Below are positions 26,381 to 36,887 of a stretch of DNA of 64,000 nt, one piece after another (position 1 is the stretch's first letter; each line of letters opens with the position of its first letter). Source of the stretch: an uncultured Eubacterium sp. (lineage in GTDB: Bacteria > Bacillota > Clostridia > Lachnospirales > Lachnospiraceae); the NCBI GenBank assembly GCA_934338065.1, contig CAKRGX010000003.1:97613-161612 (forward strand), written 5' to 3'. Below the pieces are notes generated by a model, which had not been told where the DNA came from, did no database searches, and was given only the letters and a program-made list of their open reading frames with translations. The position numbers were made by a program, and so were the translations under genes.

Positions 26381-28759
26381 CTAGTTTGTGTGCCACTCCC
26401 AATCACGAATCTCTGGAAGATCCTGACCATATTCAGCAATATACTGCTTATGCTCAACCAGCTTGTCATTCATCTGCTGGATGAGGAAAGAACCTTTATT
26501 GCCAAGCTGTGGCAAATGCATGATAGCATCCTTAACCAGATCAAAACGGTCAATCTGGTTCTGAACACGCATATCAAATGGTGTTGTAATCGTACCCTCT
26601 TCTAAGTAACCATGAACGGAAACATTCTTGTTTGCACGCTCATAAGTCAACTCATGGATCAATGTAGGATAACCATGGAATGCAAAGATAACTGGTGTAT
26701 CCTTAGTAAACAATGCATCGTATTCACGATCGGAAAGACCATGTGGATGCTTGCTGTCAGACTCTAATTTGAACAAGTCCACAACGTTGATAACACGGAT
26801 CTTAAGTTCCGGCATAGCATCACGAAGGATGGTAACTGCTGCCAAAGTCTCAAGTGTAGGAGTATCACCACAGCAAGCCATAACAAGATCTGGTTCTTCG
26901 TTCTGATCATTGGAAGCCCACTCCCAGACACTGATACCCTGTGTACAATGTTTAACAGCCTGCTCCATTGTCAGCCACTGTTTGCTTGGATGCTTAGAAG
27001 CAACGATAGCATTTACATAGTTCTTGCTCTTTACACAGTGATCGAAGCATGACAACAAGCAGTTAGCATCTGGTGGCAAGTACATACGAACCACGTCTGC
27101 CTTTTTGTTTGCCAAATGATCCAGGAATCCAGGATCCTGATGTGTAAATCCGTTATGATCCTGCTGCCATACATTGGATGTCAGGATAAAGTTCAAGGAA
27201 GCAATTGGCTGTCTCCAAGAAAGCTGATTTGTAACTTTCAACCATTTTGCATGCTGAGCTGCCATAGAGTCAACGACACGGATAAATGCTTCATAAGAAG
27301 CGAAGAAACCATGACGTCCTGTAAGCAGATAAGCCTCTAACCAAGCTTCACACATATGCTCGGAAAGCATACCATCCATAATACGTCCATCCTGTGCAAG
27401 GCAATCATCGGTATCTAACATCTCTGCATTCCAAGAACGATTTTCTGCCTCAAATGCATGATACAAACGGTTTGACATGGATTCATCCGGTCCAAAGATA
27501 CGGAAGTTCTTGCTTTCCTCATTTAATTTGAAGATATCACGAACGTAAGCACCTAACTCAATCATATCCTGCGCCTGCGTCTTACCAGGAACAACTTCTT
27601 TAACACCATAATCACGGAAATCAGGAAGACGAAGGTCTTTCAACAACAATCCGCCATTCGCATGTGGGTTAGCACCCATACGGGAATTGCCTTTAGGAGC
27701 CATCTCAACGATCTCAGCCTTAACACTTCCATCTTCGTTGAAAAGTTCTTCCGGTTTGTAGCTTAATAACCACTCTTTTAACTGCTCCAGATGCTCTGGC
27801 TTCTCCATTGACATCGGCACCTGATGTGCACGGAAAGAACCTTCAATCTGAAGTCCGTCTACTACTTTAGGACCTGTCCAGCCCTTTGGTGTACGAAGAA
27901 CAATCATCGGCCATTTTGGTCTTGTAGCATCGTTATTCTCACGGGCATTTTTCTGAATTTCTTTAATCTTTTCAATACATGTATCCATAGCTTCAGCCAT
28001 CAGCTTATGCATCGTCATTGGGTCATCACCTTCTACAAAGTGTGGCTCCCATCCGCATCCCTTAAAGAAGCTCTCAACTTCCTCATGAGAAAGACGTGCA
28101 AATAATGTAGGATTGCTGATCTTATAGCCATTCATATGAAGGATTGGAAGAACCGCACCATCATTGATCGGATTAAGGAATTTGTTTGACTGCCAGGATG
28201 TAGCAAGTGGTCCGGTCTCAGCCTCACCATCACCAACTACAGGTACAGCAATCAGATCAGGGTTATCGAATACAGCACCAAAAGCATGCGCTACAGAATA
28301 ACCAAGCTCACCACCCTCATTAATAGAACCCGGAGTCTCCGGTGCACAGTGGCTTGGTACTCCGCATGGGAATGAGAACTGTTTGAACATCTTCTTCATA
28401 CCCTCGATATCCTGAGAAATATTTGGATATATTTCACTATAAGTACCGTCAATGTAAGTATTAGCAATCTGGAAGTTTCCACCATGTCCTGGACCGGAAA
28501 TGTAAATCATATCAAGATCATAACGTTTGATAACACGGTTACAATGTGTCCATACAAAGTTCTGTCCAGGAACAGTTCCCCAGTGACCTACGATTTTTTT
28601 CTTTACATGATCCATTGTCAGTTCTTCACGAAGCAATGGATTATCCAACAGATACAACTGTCCGGCTGACAAATAGTTTGCAGCACGCCAATATGTATTC
28701 ATCTTCTCAAGCATCTCATCGCACAATGGCTGTTTTTCAAGACAAGTATTTTCGCTCAT
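26381..28759 (-). CDS. xfp: Xylulose-5-phosphate/fructose-6-phosphate phosphoketolase
   Basis: This TPP enzyme splits xylulose-5-P (and often fructose-6-P) with phosphate to acetyl-phosphate plus an aldose phosphate. Family signatures include [43 protein letters not shown] and the TPP-binding [15 protein letters not shown]. About 792 residues is full length. The ATG at 28759 (MSENTC) has AAAGGAG 7 nt upstream and is preferred over an upstream in-frame codon. It is monocistronic with its own strong promoter and terminator, consistent with high expression in pentose fermentation. Confidence 0.96.
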   Translation of the reverse strand: MSENTCLEKQPLCDEMLEKMNTYWRAANYLSAGQLYLLDNPLLREELTMDHVKKKIVGHWGTVPGQNFVWTHCNRVIKRYDLDMIYISGPGHGGNFQIANTYIDGTYSEIYPNISQDIEGMKKMFKQFSFPCGVPSHCAPETPGSINEGGELGYSVAHAFGAVFDNPDLIAVPVVGDGEAETGPLATSWQSNKFLNPINDGAVLPILHMNGYKISNPTLFARLSHEEVESFFKGCGWEPHFVEGDDPMTMHKLMAEAMDTCIEKIKEIQKNARENNDATRPKWPMIVLRTPKGWTGPKVVDGLQIEGSFRAHQVPMSMEKPEHLEQLKEWLLSYKPEELFNEDGSVKAEIVEMAPKGNSRMGANPHANGGLLLKDLRLPDFRDYGVKEVVPGKTQAQDMIELGAYVRDIFKLNEESKNFRIFGPDESMSNRLYHAFEAENRSWNAEMLDTDDCLAQDGRIMDGMLSEHMCEAWLEAYLLTGRHGFFASYEAFIRVVDSMAAQHAKWLKVTNQLSWRQPIASLNFILTSNVWQQDHNGFTHQDPGFLDHLANKKADVVRMYLPPDANCLLSCFDHCVKSKNYVNAIVASKHPSKQWLTMEQAVKHCTQGISVWEWASNDQNEEPDLVMACCGDTPTLETLAAVTILRDAMPELKIRVINVVDLFKLESDSKHPHGLSDREYDALFTKDTPVIFAFHGYPTLIHELTYERANKNVSVHGYLEEGTITTPFDMRVQNQIDRFDLVKDAIMHLPQLGNKGSFLIQQMNDKLVEHKQYIAEYGQDLPEIRDWEWHTN

Positions 28760-28797
28760 AATAAACTCCTTTCGCATTTCAAATAATCACAAATCCC

Positions 28798-28826
28798 ATT
28801 ATATAGGCTCATTGAAAATACTTCAA
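28798..28826 (-). promoter_or_regulatory. Strong sigma-A promoter of phosphoketolase
   Basis: On the minus strand TTGAAG (28826-28821) and TATAAT (28803-28798) are separated by 17 nt, and the start codon is 38 nt downstream of the -10. The divergent histidine-kinase gene uses a TATAAT at 28940-28945 with a poor -35. Confidence 0.8.
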
Positions 28827-28992
28827 CCTTTTTTTATAAATTTTGTCGATTTTATACGTTTGTCAAAAAAAAGTGAACAAATACTTGTTTTTTGTGCATT
28901 TTGACAACATTAACTCTTTCTTTTTTCCCAAAACATCTATATAATGATAAGAGGGAGTTTTTTCTCCCAGATACCTGAGGAGTGTGATACAT

Positions 28993-31608
28993 ATGTTTCA
29001 AGTTAGATATCTGTTTTTTGTTATTCTCTTTACCTGTGGAATACTGGCACTATCCTTCGCCGTTCAAAATATTGCTTCAAAAGTTCGTCGATATACAGAA
29101 AACCGGCTTCTGGCACTTGCAAGTATCGGAAGCGGCATCTGGAGTCTCGGTTTTTGTGTCCTATATATACAGGCAGATACCGGCAACGCCTATTATTTCC
29201 GTTCCATTGGTATGGTTGGCGTATTTTTATTTTTAATCTCTGTCCAGTTTCTTGTCTACCATATGTCGGAAATCAATGCTGTCTGGGCAAAATGTCTGAA
29301 TATCATTACTCTTGTCCTGGGAATTCCTGCCTTTATCATGAGTATTCTCCCGGGAGAAGTCTTATTTATGCAACATGAGAATCTGGGTATGTCATATTAT
29401 TTTAAGCCGGGACTTCCCAACGTGCTTTATACTCTTTTTACTATCCTTGTTGCAATCAATGTATTTCTATATATTATACATATGATCGCATTTTCCAAAA
29501 GCAGGCGGCTGCATCATTATGGAATTCATTTTCTTCTGGTGGGCATCCTTGTGCTGCTTGGTATGATACTTGATACAATCTTCCCGGTTCTTGGCATTGC
29601 AGCGATACCCGGAAGTACCCTTACCCAATTCTGGGGACTTGTGATCATCTTGTTTGCTGCCCGTACCAATAATCATTATAAGATAAATATTGCCAATATG
29701 TCAGAGTTTATCTATTCTTCGTTATCGACGCCGGTTCTTGTTTACGATGCGAAGGGGGCGTTACAGATTTCAAACAAAGCGGCCGCTGATTTTTTTCAGT
29801 ATGACCCGTCAAACACAAACAAGGAAAATATTCTGCTCTATGACTTTTTCCCACTGAATAAGGAAGAACTGTTTCTTTTTGATGGTCAGAAAAAAACACT
29901 CGAATCTGTCTGTTCCCTAAATCAGGCTTATTGTGATCTGTCCATTAATAAGATATATAACCCGTATAAAGATGTCATTGGGTACATCATTGTCATTACT
30001 GACCAGACAGATCGTCATAAGGCAATGCTTCATATGACAGAGGCTCAAAAAGAAGCAGAAGCTGCCAATCACGCAAAAAGTACTTTTTTGGCGAATATGT
30101 CACATGAAATACGGACACCTATGAACGCCATCATAGGTTTTACAGAACTCATACTCAAGGAGCCAGTAACTCCTACCGTGCGGGATTATATGTCAGATAT
30201 TAAAACATCAGCGCTGAATCTGTTATCCCTTATCAATGACATACTAGATATTTCCAAGCTTGAAGCAGGAAAAATGGAGCTTTCATGCCAAAACTATTTT
30301 CTCAGCTCACTGTTGCAAAATGTCTTTCATGTGATTGATGTTCAGGCTAAGCAAAAGGGACTTTCTTTCCACATGAACGTAGATCCGGATCTGCCAAATG
30401 AATTATATGGTGACAAGGACCGCATCCGTGGTGTGTTGATCAATATTCTTAATAATGCCGTAAAATATACAGAATTCGGCAGTGTGGATTTTGAGATTGA
30501 ACCAATTCACGGAGAAAACTTTGCCTTGCAGTTTCAGGTAATTGATACAGGTATCGGCATAAGAAAATCTGTGCAGGCACATCTGTTTGATACCTTCTCA
30601 CAGTTTGACAGGCAGAGGAACAAAAATATCGAGGGAACCGGACTGGGACTAGCTATTGCCAAAGGATTTACTGATATGATGGAAGGAACCATCTCGGTTG
30701 ATAGTGTGTACGGAGAGGGAACGACTTTCACAATAATTATTCCTCAGAAGGTCATAGACAGTTCTCCAATGAAACAAATTGTTTCTCCCCTTACCGGTGA
30801 CTCAACAAATTTAAATGAAAATGAACTTTCTATGGAAGGACACACCGTTCTGGTTGTCGATGATAACGCTATTAACATCAAAGTAATAAAAGCAAATCTG
30901 GAACAATATGATTTTACCGTTGACACAGCTGCCAGCGGTCCGGAGGCAATCTATCTGTGCAAAAATAACCAGTATGATATCGTGTTCATGGACCAGATGA
31001 TGCCTCAGATGGATGGCATTGAGGCAATGAAACATATTCGCGCCCTATCAGATCACTATTCACTGGGAAGTTCAGGAAAAATTGTTGCCCTGACTGCCAA
31101 TGCAATTCACGGTGTGCGAAAACAGCTTTTAACGTTTGGATTTGACGATTATCTGGTTAAACCAATTAACTTTTCCGAACTTGAGCGCGTTTTAACAACT
31201 TATATTGATATTGAGACGGAGGACGAAACTATGAAAACAGAATTATCCACAAGCACGCTCTCTTTGGAAGAACTGCTGCCTGAGTTAAATGTAGAAAAAG
31301 GCAAAGAAAATTGTGGTGGAATGGAAGACGTCTACAAAGAAGTTCTTGAGATGATCATAACCGAGTCTCCTTCACAATTGCAGCAGTTAAAACAACTGCA
31401 CCAAAGCGGTGATCAAGACAATTTTACAATTCAGATTCACTCGCTAAAGGGGCAGTTATTAAATATCGGTTATGAATCATTAGGCGAAGATGCCAAAAAG
31501 TTAGAATATGCTTCGCGTGACAACGATACAGACTACATTAATTCTCATCTGGTATCCTTTATCAAAGACTATGACCAGTTCGTAGAACATCTGCAATCAA
31601 TAATTTAA
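28993..31608 (+). CDS. Hybrid sensor histidine kinase / response regulator with HPt
   Basis: This is a multi-domain phosphorelay protein. Order: N-terminal seven-TM sensor (about 1-225), PAS-like domain (about 235-340), HisKA with His371 in FLANMSHEIRTPMNAI, HATPase (about 475-590, with IDTGIGIR and EGTGLGLAIAKG), REC with Asp667 in YDIVFMDQMMPQMDG, and a C-terminal HPt with His816 in IQIHSLKGQLLNIG. GGAG lies 10 nt before the ATG at 28993; an upstream GTG at 28984 is too close to it. No separate output regulator is adjacent. The gene end overlaps the convergent DUF4846 gene by 12 nt. Confidence 0.92.
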   Translation: MFQVRYLFFVILFTCGILALSFAVQNIASKVRRYTENRLLALASIGSGIWSLGFCVLYIQADTGNAYYFRSIGMVGVFLFLISVQFLVYHMSEINAVWAKCLNIITLVLGIPAFIMSILPGEVLFMQHENLGMSYYFKPGLPNVLYTLFTILVAINVFLYIIHMIAFSKSRRLHHYGIHFLLVGILVLLGMILDTIFPVLGIAAIPGSTLTQFWGLVIILFAARTNNHYKINIANMSEFIYSSLSTPVLVYDAKGALQISNKAAADFFQYDPSNTNKENILLYDFFPLNKEELFLFDGQKKTLESVCSLNQAYCDLSINKIYNPYKDVIGYIIVITDQTDRHKAMLHMTEAQKEAEAANHAKSTFLANMSHEIRTPMNAIIGFTELILKEPVTPTVRDYMSDIKTSALNLLSLINDILDISKLEAGKMELSCQNYFLSSLLQNVFHVIDVQAKQKGLSFHMNVDPDLPNELYGDKDRIRGVLINILNNAVKYTEFGSVDFEIEPIHGENFALQFQVIDTGIGIRKSVQAHLFDTFSQFDRQRNKNIEGTGLGLAIAKGFTDMMEGTISVDSVYGEGTTFTIIIPQKVIDSSPMKQIVSPLTGDSTNLNENELSMEGHTVLVVDDNAINIKVIKANLEQYDFTVDTAASGPEAIYLCKNNQYDIVFMDQMMPQMDGIEAMKHIRALSDHYSLGSSGKIVALTANAIHGVRKQLLTFGFDDYLVKPINFSELERVLTTYIDIETEDETMKTELSTSTLSLEELLPELNVEKGKENCGGMEDVYKEVLEMIITESPSQLQQLKQLHQSGDQDNFTIQIHSLKGQLLNIGYESLGEDAKKLEYASRDNDTDYINSHLVSFIKDYDQFVEHLQSII

Positions 31609-32550
31609 ACGGCACAGTGTACCCTTTTCAAAGGAAGCTTCCCCCACATTCAGAGGATAACTGATCTCATCGACATAGTACCAGGGATCCTCTTTATGTG
31701 CCGGATTTTTCAACAGATGAAACTGCTGGGCTGGTTTTCCACCTTTTGCTAACAAAAAGGCTTTCTGTCCTTTTTCATTTTCGCATATATCAACGACCAT
31801 TGCTGTATCGCTGGTATTACCTGTCTGTAAAAATATATCACCGATCTGAATATCCGTTTTCTTTATTTTCCTGCTCTCATTTTTTATTGTATTAGCAGAC
31901 GTATACGTCATCACAACGTGAATATAATCCTGAAAATTCTTTTTCGATGTATCATACTCACCACCATTCACCCATATAGAGCCCGTTGCATCTGTACGTA
32001 TCCGAAAGCCTTCCTGCCATTTTTGGTATTCAGCCTTGAAACCATTCGCAAATTGGAATTTGATCTTGTCATACGCTTTTTGTGCATAATAGTACTCAGC
32101 AAATACCCGGATCACAGAGCCTGCTGACTGCTGAAGATTTTCCTTTTCCATCGGCAGTTTCAGCACCGCCTGTACGGTATCAGCATCTTCCTTTGTCGTA
32201 CCATCCCATAACTTTACAATATCAGATGTTTTCTTTATCTTATAATTTCTCAAGAATTCACCCAGACTTCCTGCACTCACCTGTGTACGTTTATAACCAT
32301 CCGGTGGATTGATACGGGTATCAAGCGTTACTCCTGTCTCATCAACCACAGGTAAGGGAGGCTCTGTTACTTTCTTTTCACTTTTCTCCGATACTTTGAG
32401 TGCAGGTTCAGAAACCACCTGTGTATCTTGTGGTGCCATTGACTTCCATATCATAGGTGCCCACAGAGGGCTTGCTAACAATAACACAACAAGCCCAAGC
32501 ACCCCCGACAAAACAATAGCTTCCTTTTCTTTCATCCGTCTTTTCGTCAT
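31597..32550 (-). CDS. DUF4846 domain protein, membrane-anchored
   Basis: An N-terminal TM anchor (about 8-35) is followed by a Glu/Lys/Val spacer and a DUF4846 domain (about 80-317). Recognisable parts are GSLGEFLRNYKIKK, IRVFAEYYYAQKAYDKIKF, FANGFKAEYQKW and the C-terminal IQIGDIFLQTGNTSDTAMVV. The family is of unknown function. The ATG at 32550 has GGAG 6 nt upstream; earlier in-frame ATGs lack a ribosome site. A 25-codon ORF lies just upstream and may be co-transcribed. Confidence 0.82.
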   Translation of the reverse strand: MTKRRMKEKEAIVLSGVLGLVVLLLASPLWAPMIWKSMAPQDTQVVSEPALKVSEKSEKKVTEPPLPVVDETGVTLDTRINPPDGYKRTQVSAGSLGEFLRNYKIKKTSDIVKLWDGTTKEDADTVQAVLKLPMEKENLQQSAGSVIRVFAEYYYAQKAYDKIKFQFANGFKAEYQKWQEGFRIRTDATGSIWVNGGEYDTSKKNFQDYIHVVMTYTSANTIKNESRKIKKTDIQIGDIFLQTGNTSDTAMVVDICENEKGQKAFLLAKGGKPAQQFHLLKNPAHKEDPWYYVDEISYPLNVGEASFEKGTLCRLNY

Positions 32551-32586
32551 ACTAATCTCCATTCTGCACATACTTTGATTCAAACA

Positions 32587-32664
32587 TTATCCTGAAACAG
32601 GCAGACAACTTCCAATCAACGCACATACTAAACCAGCAGCTACCACTTTCCTGGCTTTTTGCAT
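32587..32664 (-). CDS. Possible 25-residue small membrane/lipoprotein-like peptide
   Basis: The ORF starts MQKARKVVAAGLVC and ends in LPVSG, with a basic head and a hydrophobic core (about residues 7-22) containing two Cys. A very good ribosome site (GGAGG, 6 nt before the ATG) argues that it is translated. It lies 36 nt before the DUF4846 start. It could be a small membrane peptide or a leader peptide; no family is recognised. Confidence 0.5.
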   Translation of the reverse strand: MQKARKVVAAGLVCALIGSCLPVSG

Positions 32665-32699
32665 ACTTAACCTCCATTCCAATGTAATGACGCCTTACG

Positions 32700-34469
32700 T
32701 TATTTAACCACTACATCTTTATCCGGGTGCTGACTCAGCGGCATTTCCCAATCCTGATGATGCGTATGCAGCAGAGTATACGCCTTTTCAGAAAGCGGCT
32801 GCCCCAGATACTCTTTGTATAAAGCCTGAATTTCCGGATTGTCATGCGAAAACCGGATCGTATTAGCTTCGTCCAGGTCATAAAGAACCTGTGCACGTCT
32901 TTCTGCCCATTCTTCTCCATCGTGGATTGGCTGACCGCCTCCACCAACACAACCGCCCGGACAAGCCATTACCTCTACAAAATCATACGATGCCTCACCC
33001 TTGCGGATAGCACGGATCAACTTTCGTGTATTACCCAGTCCACTTACAACCGCTATTTTTACAGTAGTTCCTGCCACGCTAAAAGATGCTTCACGCCACG
33101 CCTGTCCGGATCGTATCTCTTTGAATGTGTCCGGCCGTGGATTCTCTCCTGTTAATTTATAATAAGCAGTGCGCAATGCAGCTTCCATTACGCCACCTGT
33201 TGTACCAAAGATTACACCTGCCCCACTGCTGCATCCAAGCGGCGAATCAAATTCTGTTTCTTCTACCTTATGAAGATTAATGTTTTCACGTTTGATCAGG
33301 CGACAGAGTTCCCGTGTCGTAATAACAAGGTCAACATCTCTTCCTGCCCCGGCATCATTAATCGAAGGAATATCATGTTCTGCTTTTTTCGCCAGACAAG
33401 GCATTACCGACACACTATAGATGCGTTCTGCCGGCACACCAAGCTTCTCTGCAAAATACGTCTTAGCTATCGTTCCAAACATCTGCTGTGGTGACTTTGA
33501 AGTTGACAGACATCCTACCATATCCGGATACTGTGATTTTACAAAACGTACCCATCCCGGACAGCAGGAAGTAAACAGCGGATAGGGATGTTTCTTACCA
33601 TCTGTCAGCCTTTCAAGAACTTCCGCACTTTCCTCCATGATAGTCAGATCCGCACTAAAATTGGTGTCAAATACATAGTCAAAACCAATCTGTTTCAGCA
33701 CACCAACTAATCTTTTTTCATTGGCAAAGGATGGATCTTCGCCAAATGCCTCACCCCATGCCGTACGGACAGCCGGTGCAATCTGAATCACCTTTATCTT
33801 ATCTTCCTGAGAGGCCGGTCCATACACAGAAAAATCCTGGATGGAATCATTTCTTGCATGTAGAGCGCCCGTCGGACAATGTGTAATACACTGACCACAT
33901 AAGGAACAATCTGCCTCCTCAATCTGACGGAGTCCGGAAACTGACACGGTAGTACGCCCCCCGGTATTTACCACATCCCAGATATGCAGATCCTGAACTT
34001 TATCACATATTTGGACACATCTCATACACTTAATACATTTTGTGTCATCACGAATCAGTGGAAAGGTCTTTGACCAATCCTGCTTTGGTATTTCTTTCTC
34101 ATAACTGTTCTTTTCAAAATATTCGTTGTTCGTATAGGTTTGCAATTTGCAATTTCCACTGCGGGAACAAGAGATACAATGCCCTTTATGTTGTGACATG
34201 ATCAACTCAATATTTGTTCTTCGTGCTTCTCTGGCACGTGGCGTATTGGTGTTCACTACCATTCCATCTCGTACCGGTGTATTACATGATGGGACAAGCC
34301 TGTCACACCCTTCCACATCAACAACACACACACGACAGGCGCCAATCTCATTAATGTCCTTCAAAAAGCACAGATTAGGGATATCCCTTCCTGCCAGCTT
34401 TGCCGCCTCTAAGATTGTCGTTCCTTCCTCAACAAGTACTTTTTTCTTATCTATCGTCACTTCTACCAT
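32700..34469 (-). CDS. [FeFe] hydrogenase, group A (NAD(P)H-linked type)
   Basis: This is the hydrogen-producing or hydrogen-uptake catalytic subunit. Metal sites in order: N-terminal [2Fe-2S] (Cys34, 45, 48, 62), His-Cys3 [4Fe-4S] (His94, Cys98, 101, 107), two ferredoxin clusters (Cys145-155 and 188-198), then the H-cluster loops TSCCPGW (Cys302/303), VMPCLAKK (Cys358) and ACPGGCVGGGGQP (Cys503, 507). The sequence is full length at 589 residues. It overlaps its upstream partner, the NuoF/GltD fusion, by 7 nt, so the two form a complex or at least a coupled operon. Electrons probably come from NAD(P)H, with or without ferredoxin. Confidence 0.95.
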   Translation of the reverse strand: MVEVTIDKKKVLVEEGTTILEAAKLAGRDIPNLCFLKDINEIGACRVCVVDVEGCDRLVPSCNTPVRDGMVVNTNTPRAREARRTNIELIMSQHKGHCISCSRSGNCKLQTYTNNEYFEKNSYEKEIPKQDWSKTFPLIRDDTKCIKCMRCVQICDKVQDLHIWDVVNTGGRTTVSVSGLRQIEEADCSLCGQCITHCPTGALHARNDSIQDFSVYGPASQEDKIKVIQIAPAVRTAWGEAFGEDPSFANEKRLVGVLKQIGFDYVFDTNFSADLTIMEESAEVLERLTDGKKHPYPLFTSCCPGWVRFVKSQYPDMVGCLSTSKSPQQMFGTIAKTYFAEKLGVPAERIYSVSVMPCLAKKAEHDIPSINDAGAGRDVDLVITTRELCRLIKRENINLHKVEETEFDSPLGCSSGAGVIFGTTGGVMEAALRTAYYKLTGENPRPDTFKEIRSGQAWREASFSVAGTTVKIAVVSGLGNTRKLIRAIRKGEASYDFVEVMACPGGCVGGGGQPIHDGEEWAERRAQVLYDLDEANTIRFSHDNPEIQALYKEYLGQPLSEKAYTLLHTHHQDWEMPLSQHPDKDVVVK

Positions 34470-36307
34470 TGATTCTCTCGACCTCCTTTGAATATCCCAT
34501 AGCCGTAATAATCACATCGTAAACACCGGTTCGATTCCTGCGCCGCTTCTTTGTCATTCATGCCGATTTCCATCAAGTTAAAATCGCATTTTCTTTCATT
34601 CGCATCGCGCTCTTTAAGATTTACACGGCCACACGGCGACATAGCCTCCAGCTTTGGCTCAGGAATATCAACATCAACACGGATAACATGTGAATATCCC
34701 AAATATTCATCAATATTAGCTGCTGCCACTTTTCCTGCTGCAATCGCCCGAATAACAGTAGCCGGTCCGGTCACACAATCTCCTCCTGCAAATACACCCG
34801 GTGCATGAGATACTTCTGCCCAATTTTCTGCCTCAATGACTCCTCTTTTGATCGGAATTCCCACATCTTCAAAATGCCTTGTCTCAATTCCCTGTCCGAT
34901 TGCTACAATAACAACGTCACAAGGAATAGCAACTTCACCCTCACCAGATTCTGCCGGACGAGGACGCCCGGCAGAATCAATCAGTCCAGGCATTTTCTTG
35001 GATGCGATCAACGCCGTTACATGGCCTTCTTCGTCTGCCACTATTCTCTCCGGTGCATGAAGTTCCAGTATCTCTGCACCTTCTGCGATAGCACCTTCCA
35101 CCTCATCTGCCAGAGCAGTCATATCCACCTTACGGCGGCGGTATACACAAGTCACTTTTTCTGCCCCTAATCTTACAGCAGAGCGGGTACAGTCCATGGC
35201 AACGTTTCCTCCACCTATAACCACGACACGTTTTCCTTTAAAGTCAGGCATACGGTTGCGCCCTACTTCACGCAACATTTCAACGGCAGAGATAACTCCC
35301 ATGCTGTCTTCTCCTTCAATTTCCATTTTCTTATCGGTATGTGCTCCGATAGAAATATATACGGCATCATAGTTTTCCCGCAGATCCTGCATACTAATCT
35401 CCCCATTTTCTCCACCAATCGTTGTATCCATCTTAACTTCCACACCTGTAGACAATATGGCATTAACATCCTCCTGCAGACGCTCACGTGGCAGACGATA
35501 ACTAGGAATGCCATATAATAACATTCCACCCAGACGCTTACGCTTCTCATAAACCGTAACCTGATGTCCCATCAACTGCAGATAATAGGCTGCACTCAGA
35601 CCAGATGGTCCACCACCAATAACAGCAATTCTCTTTCCTGTCAACGGCGCACATTCCGGTACCGGGACCTCTCCTGCCCGGTCCACAGCAACCCGTTTAA
35701 TTCCTCTGATATTGATTGCATCATCAACCATGTTACGACGGCATCTTGCTTCGCACGGGTGCTCACATACAAGAGCACACGCCGTTGGAAATGGATTGTC
35801 TTTACGGATCAGCCGAACAGCATCTGCATAACGCCCCTCTGCAACCAGTGCTATGTACCCCGGAATGTCAACATTGGCCGGACACATTGCCACACAAGGA
35901 ACCGGCTGTGTAATATGACACAAACAGCGGTTGTGATGAATGTGTTCCAGATAGTCATCTCGGAATCCCTTTAATCCTGCCAGCACAATCTTGGCAGCCT
36001 CCCTGCCAATAGCACAATCTGCCGTATTTTCAACTACGCGTGCCGTTCTTTCCAACAAAGTCAATGTATTGTCATCCGCCTCGCCATCCAGAACACTTTC
36101 CAATAGGTTTCCAAGCTGTCCCAACCCAATGCGGCATGGTGTACATTTTCCACAGCTTTGAGCATGACACATTTTTAGAAATGCTGCTGATACATCTATT
36201 GGACAGATTCCCGGCGGACTTGCTACAATCCTTCTTTCCAGCACATGATATAGTTCCTCAACAACCTTCTGCGCTTCACTCGCAGTCATCATCGTCAATC
36301 GGCTCAT
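34463..36307 (-). CDS. Fusion of NuoF-type Fe-S domain with GltD-like NAD(P)H/FAD oxidoreductase
   Basis: Residues about 20-115 match the Fe-S end of NuoF/HydB (CHAQSCGKCTPCRIGLGQL, a [4Fe-4S] site) but lack the FMN domain. Residues about 128-600 are GltD/NfnB-like: Fe-S motif CVAMCPANVDIPGYI, FAD site IGGGPSGLSAAYYL, and NAD(P) site IGGGNVAMDCTRSA. The ATG has AAGGAG 8 nt upstream. It precedes and overlaps the hydrogenase gene, so it likely feeds electrons from NAD(P)H to the hydrogenase; no separate hydB or hydC genes are present here. Bifurcation is possible but not shown. Confidence 0.88.
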   Translation of the reverse strand: MSRLTMMTASEAQKVVEELYHVLERRIVASPPGICPIDVSAAFLKMCHAQSCGKCTPCRIGLGQLGNLLESVLDGEADDNTLTLLERTARVVENTADCAIGREAAKIVLAGLKGFRDDYLEHIHHNRCLCHITQPVPCVAMCPANVDIPGYIALVAEGRYADAVRLIRKDNPFPTACALVCEHPCEARCRRNMVDDAINIRGIKRVAVDRAGEVPVPECAPLTGKRIAVIGGGPSGLSAAYYLQLMGHQVTVYEKRKRLGGMLLYGIPSYRLPRERLQEDVNAILSTGVEVKMDTTIGGENGEISMQDLRENYDAVYISIGAHTDKKMEIEGEDSMGVISAVEMLREVGRNRMPDFKGKRVVVIGGGNVAMDCTRSAVRLGAEKVTCVYRRRKVDMTALADEVEGAIAEGAEILELHAPERIVADEEGHVTALIASKKMPGLIDSAGRPRPAESGEGEVAIPCDVVIVAIGQGIETRHFEDVGIPIKRGVIEAENWAEVSHAPGVFAGGDCVTGPATVIRAIAAGKVAAANIDEYLGYSHVIRVDVDIPEPKLEAMSPCGRVNLKERDANERKCDFNLMEIGMNDKEAAQESNRCLRCDYYGYGIFKGGRENQW

Positions 36308-36332
36308 TTTTCCATCTCCTTATTGGTAAAAT

Positions 36333-36764
36333 CTAGCGTTCTTTATACTCCGTATCATATTGTCCCAAAACAGTAACTCTTGGTGGCAAAAGCGTATATT
36401 GCTGCAGCATCTGTCTGGCTTCTGTAAGCGGCGTCAGCCGATAACTTTCTTCTGTATGACGAATAAAATAGGTTAACTGCAATGCCCCCCTATCTTCGAC
36501 CGCTTTCTCGTCTGTGGTCCAAAATTCATGATACGATGTAAAGCGGTTACTCATGAAATTCTTTTCGAAAACCTGATACCCTTTCTCATCTTCATATACA
36601 TAATACCTTTCACCACTTTCGCAAAATATCTCCAGATAACGAAATACTATTTTCGTGTTGTCCGTAGTCGCATGACAATTCCAGTCTGCCAATACTTCCT
36701 TCGTTACTAACCCTTCACGATATCCTATTATAACCTCTTGTTCCCATATGTCCTTGTATTCCAA
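36333..36764 (-). CDS. Hypothetical protein
   Basis: I do not recognise a family. The 143 residues are soluble, with many aromatic and acidic residues (YLEIFCESGERYYVYEDEKG), and look alpha/beta. The start is a TTG with GGGG 9 nt before it; no in-frame ATG exists near the N-terminus. It ends 25 nt before the NuoF/GltD fusion start and follows an 18-bp inverted repeat, so it may share a transcript with the hydrogenase genes. Confidence 0.65.
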   Translation of the reverse strand: MEYKDIWEQEVIIGYREGLVTKEVLADWNCHATTDNTKIVFRYLEIFCESGERYYVYEDEKGYQVFEKNFMSNRFTSYHEFWTTDEKAVEDRGALQLTYFIRHTEESYRLTPLTEARQMLQQYTLLPPRVTVLGQYDTEYKER

Positions 36765-36784
36765 TTGTATTTGCCCCTTTTTTA

Positions 36785-36829
36785 AAATCCTCGCATTATC
36801 TTTAATTATATAAGATAATGCGAGGATTT
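36785..36829. terminator. 18-bp perfect inverted repeat, likely bidirectional terminator
   Basis: AAATCCTCGCATTATCTT pairs perfectly with AAGATAATGCGAGGATTT around a 9-nt loop. It separates the kinase remnant side from the hypothetical gene at 36333-36764, and lies 20 nt upstream of that gene's start. It may end transcription from the envelope locus. Confidence 0.65.
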
Positions 36830-36887
36830 ACAACAATTTAAAAAAGGAAGTTCTCCAAAACACTTCCAACCACTATCAGCACCATAG

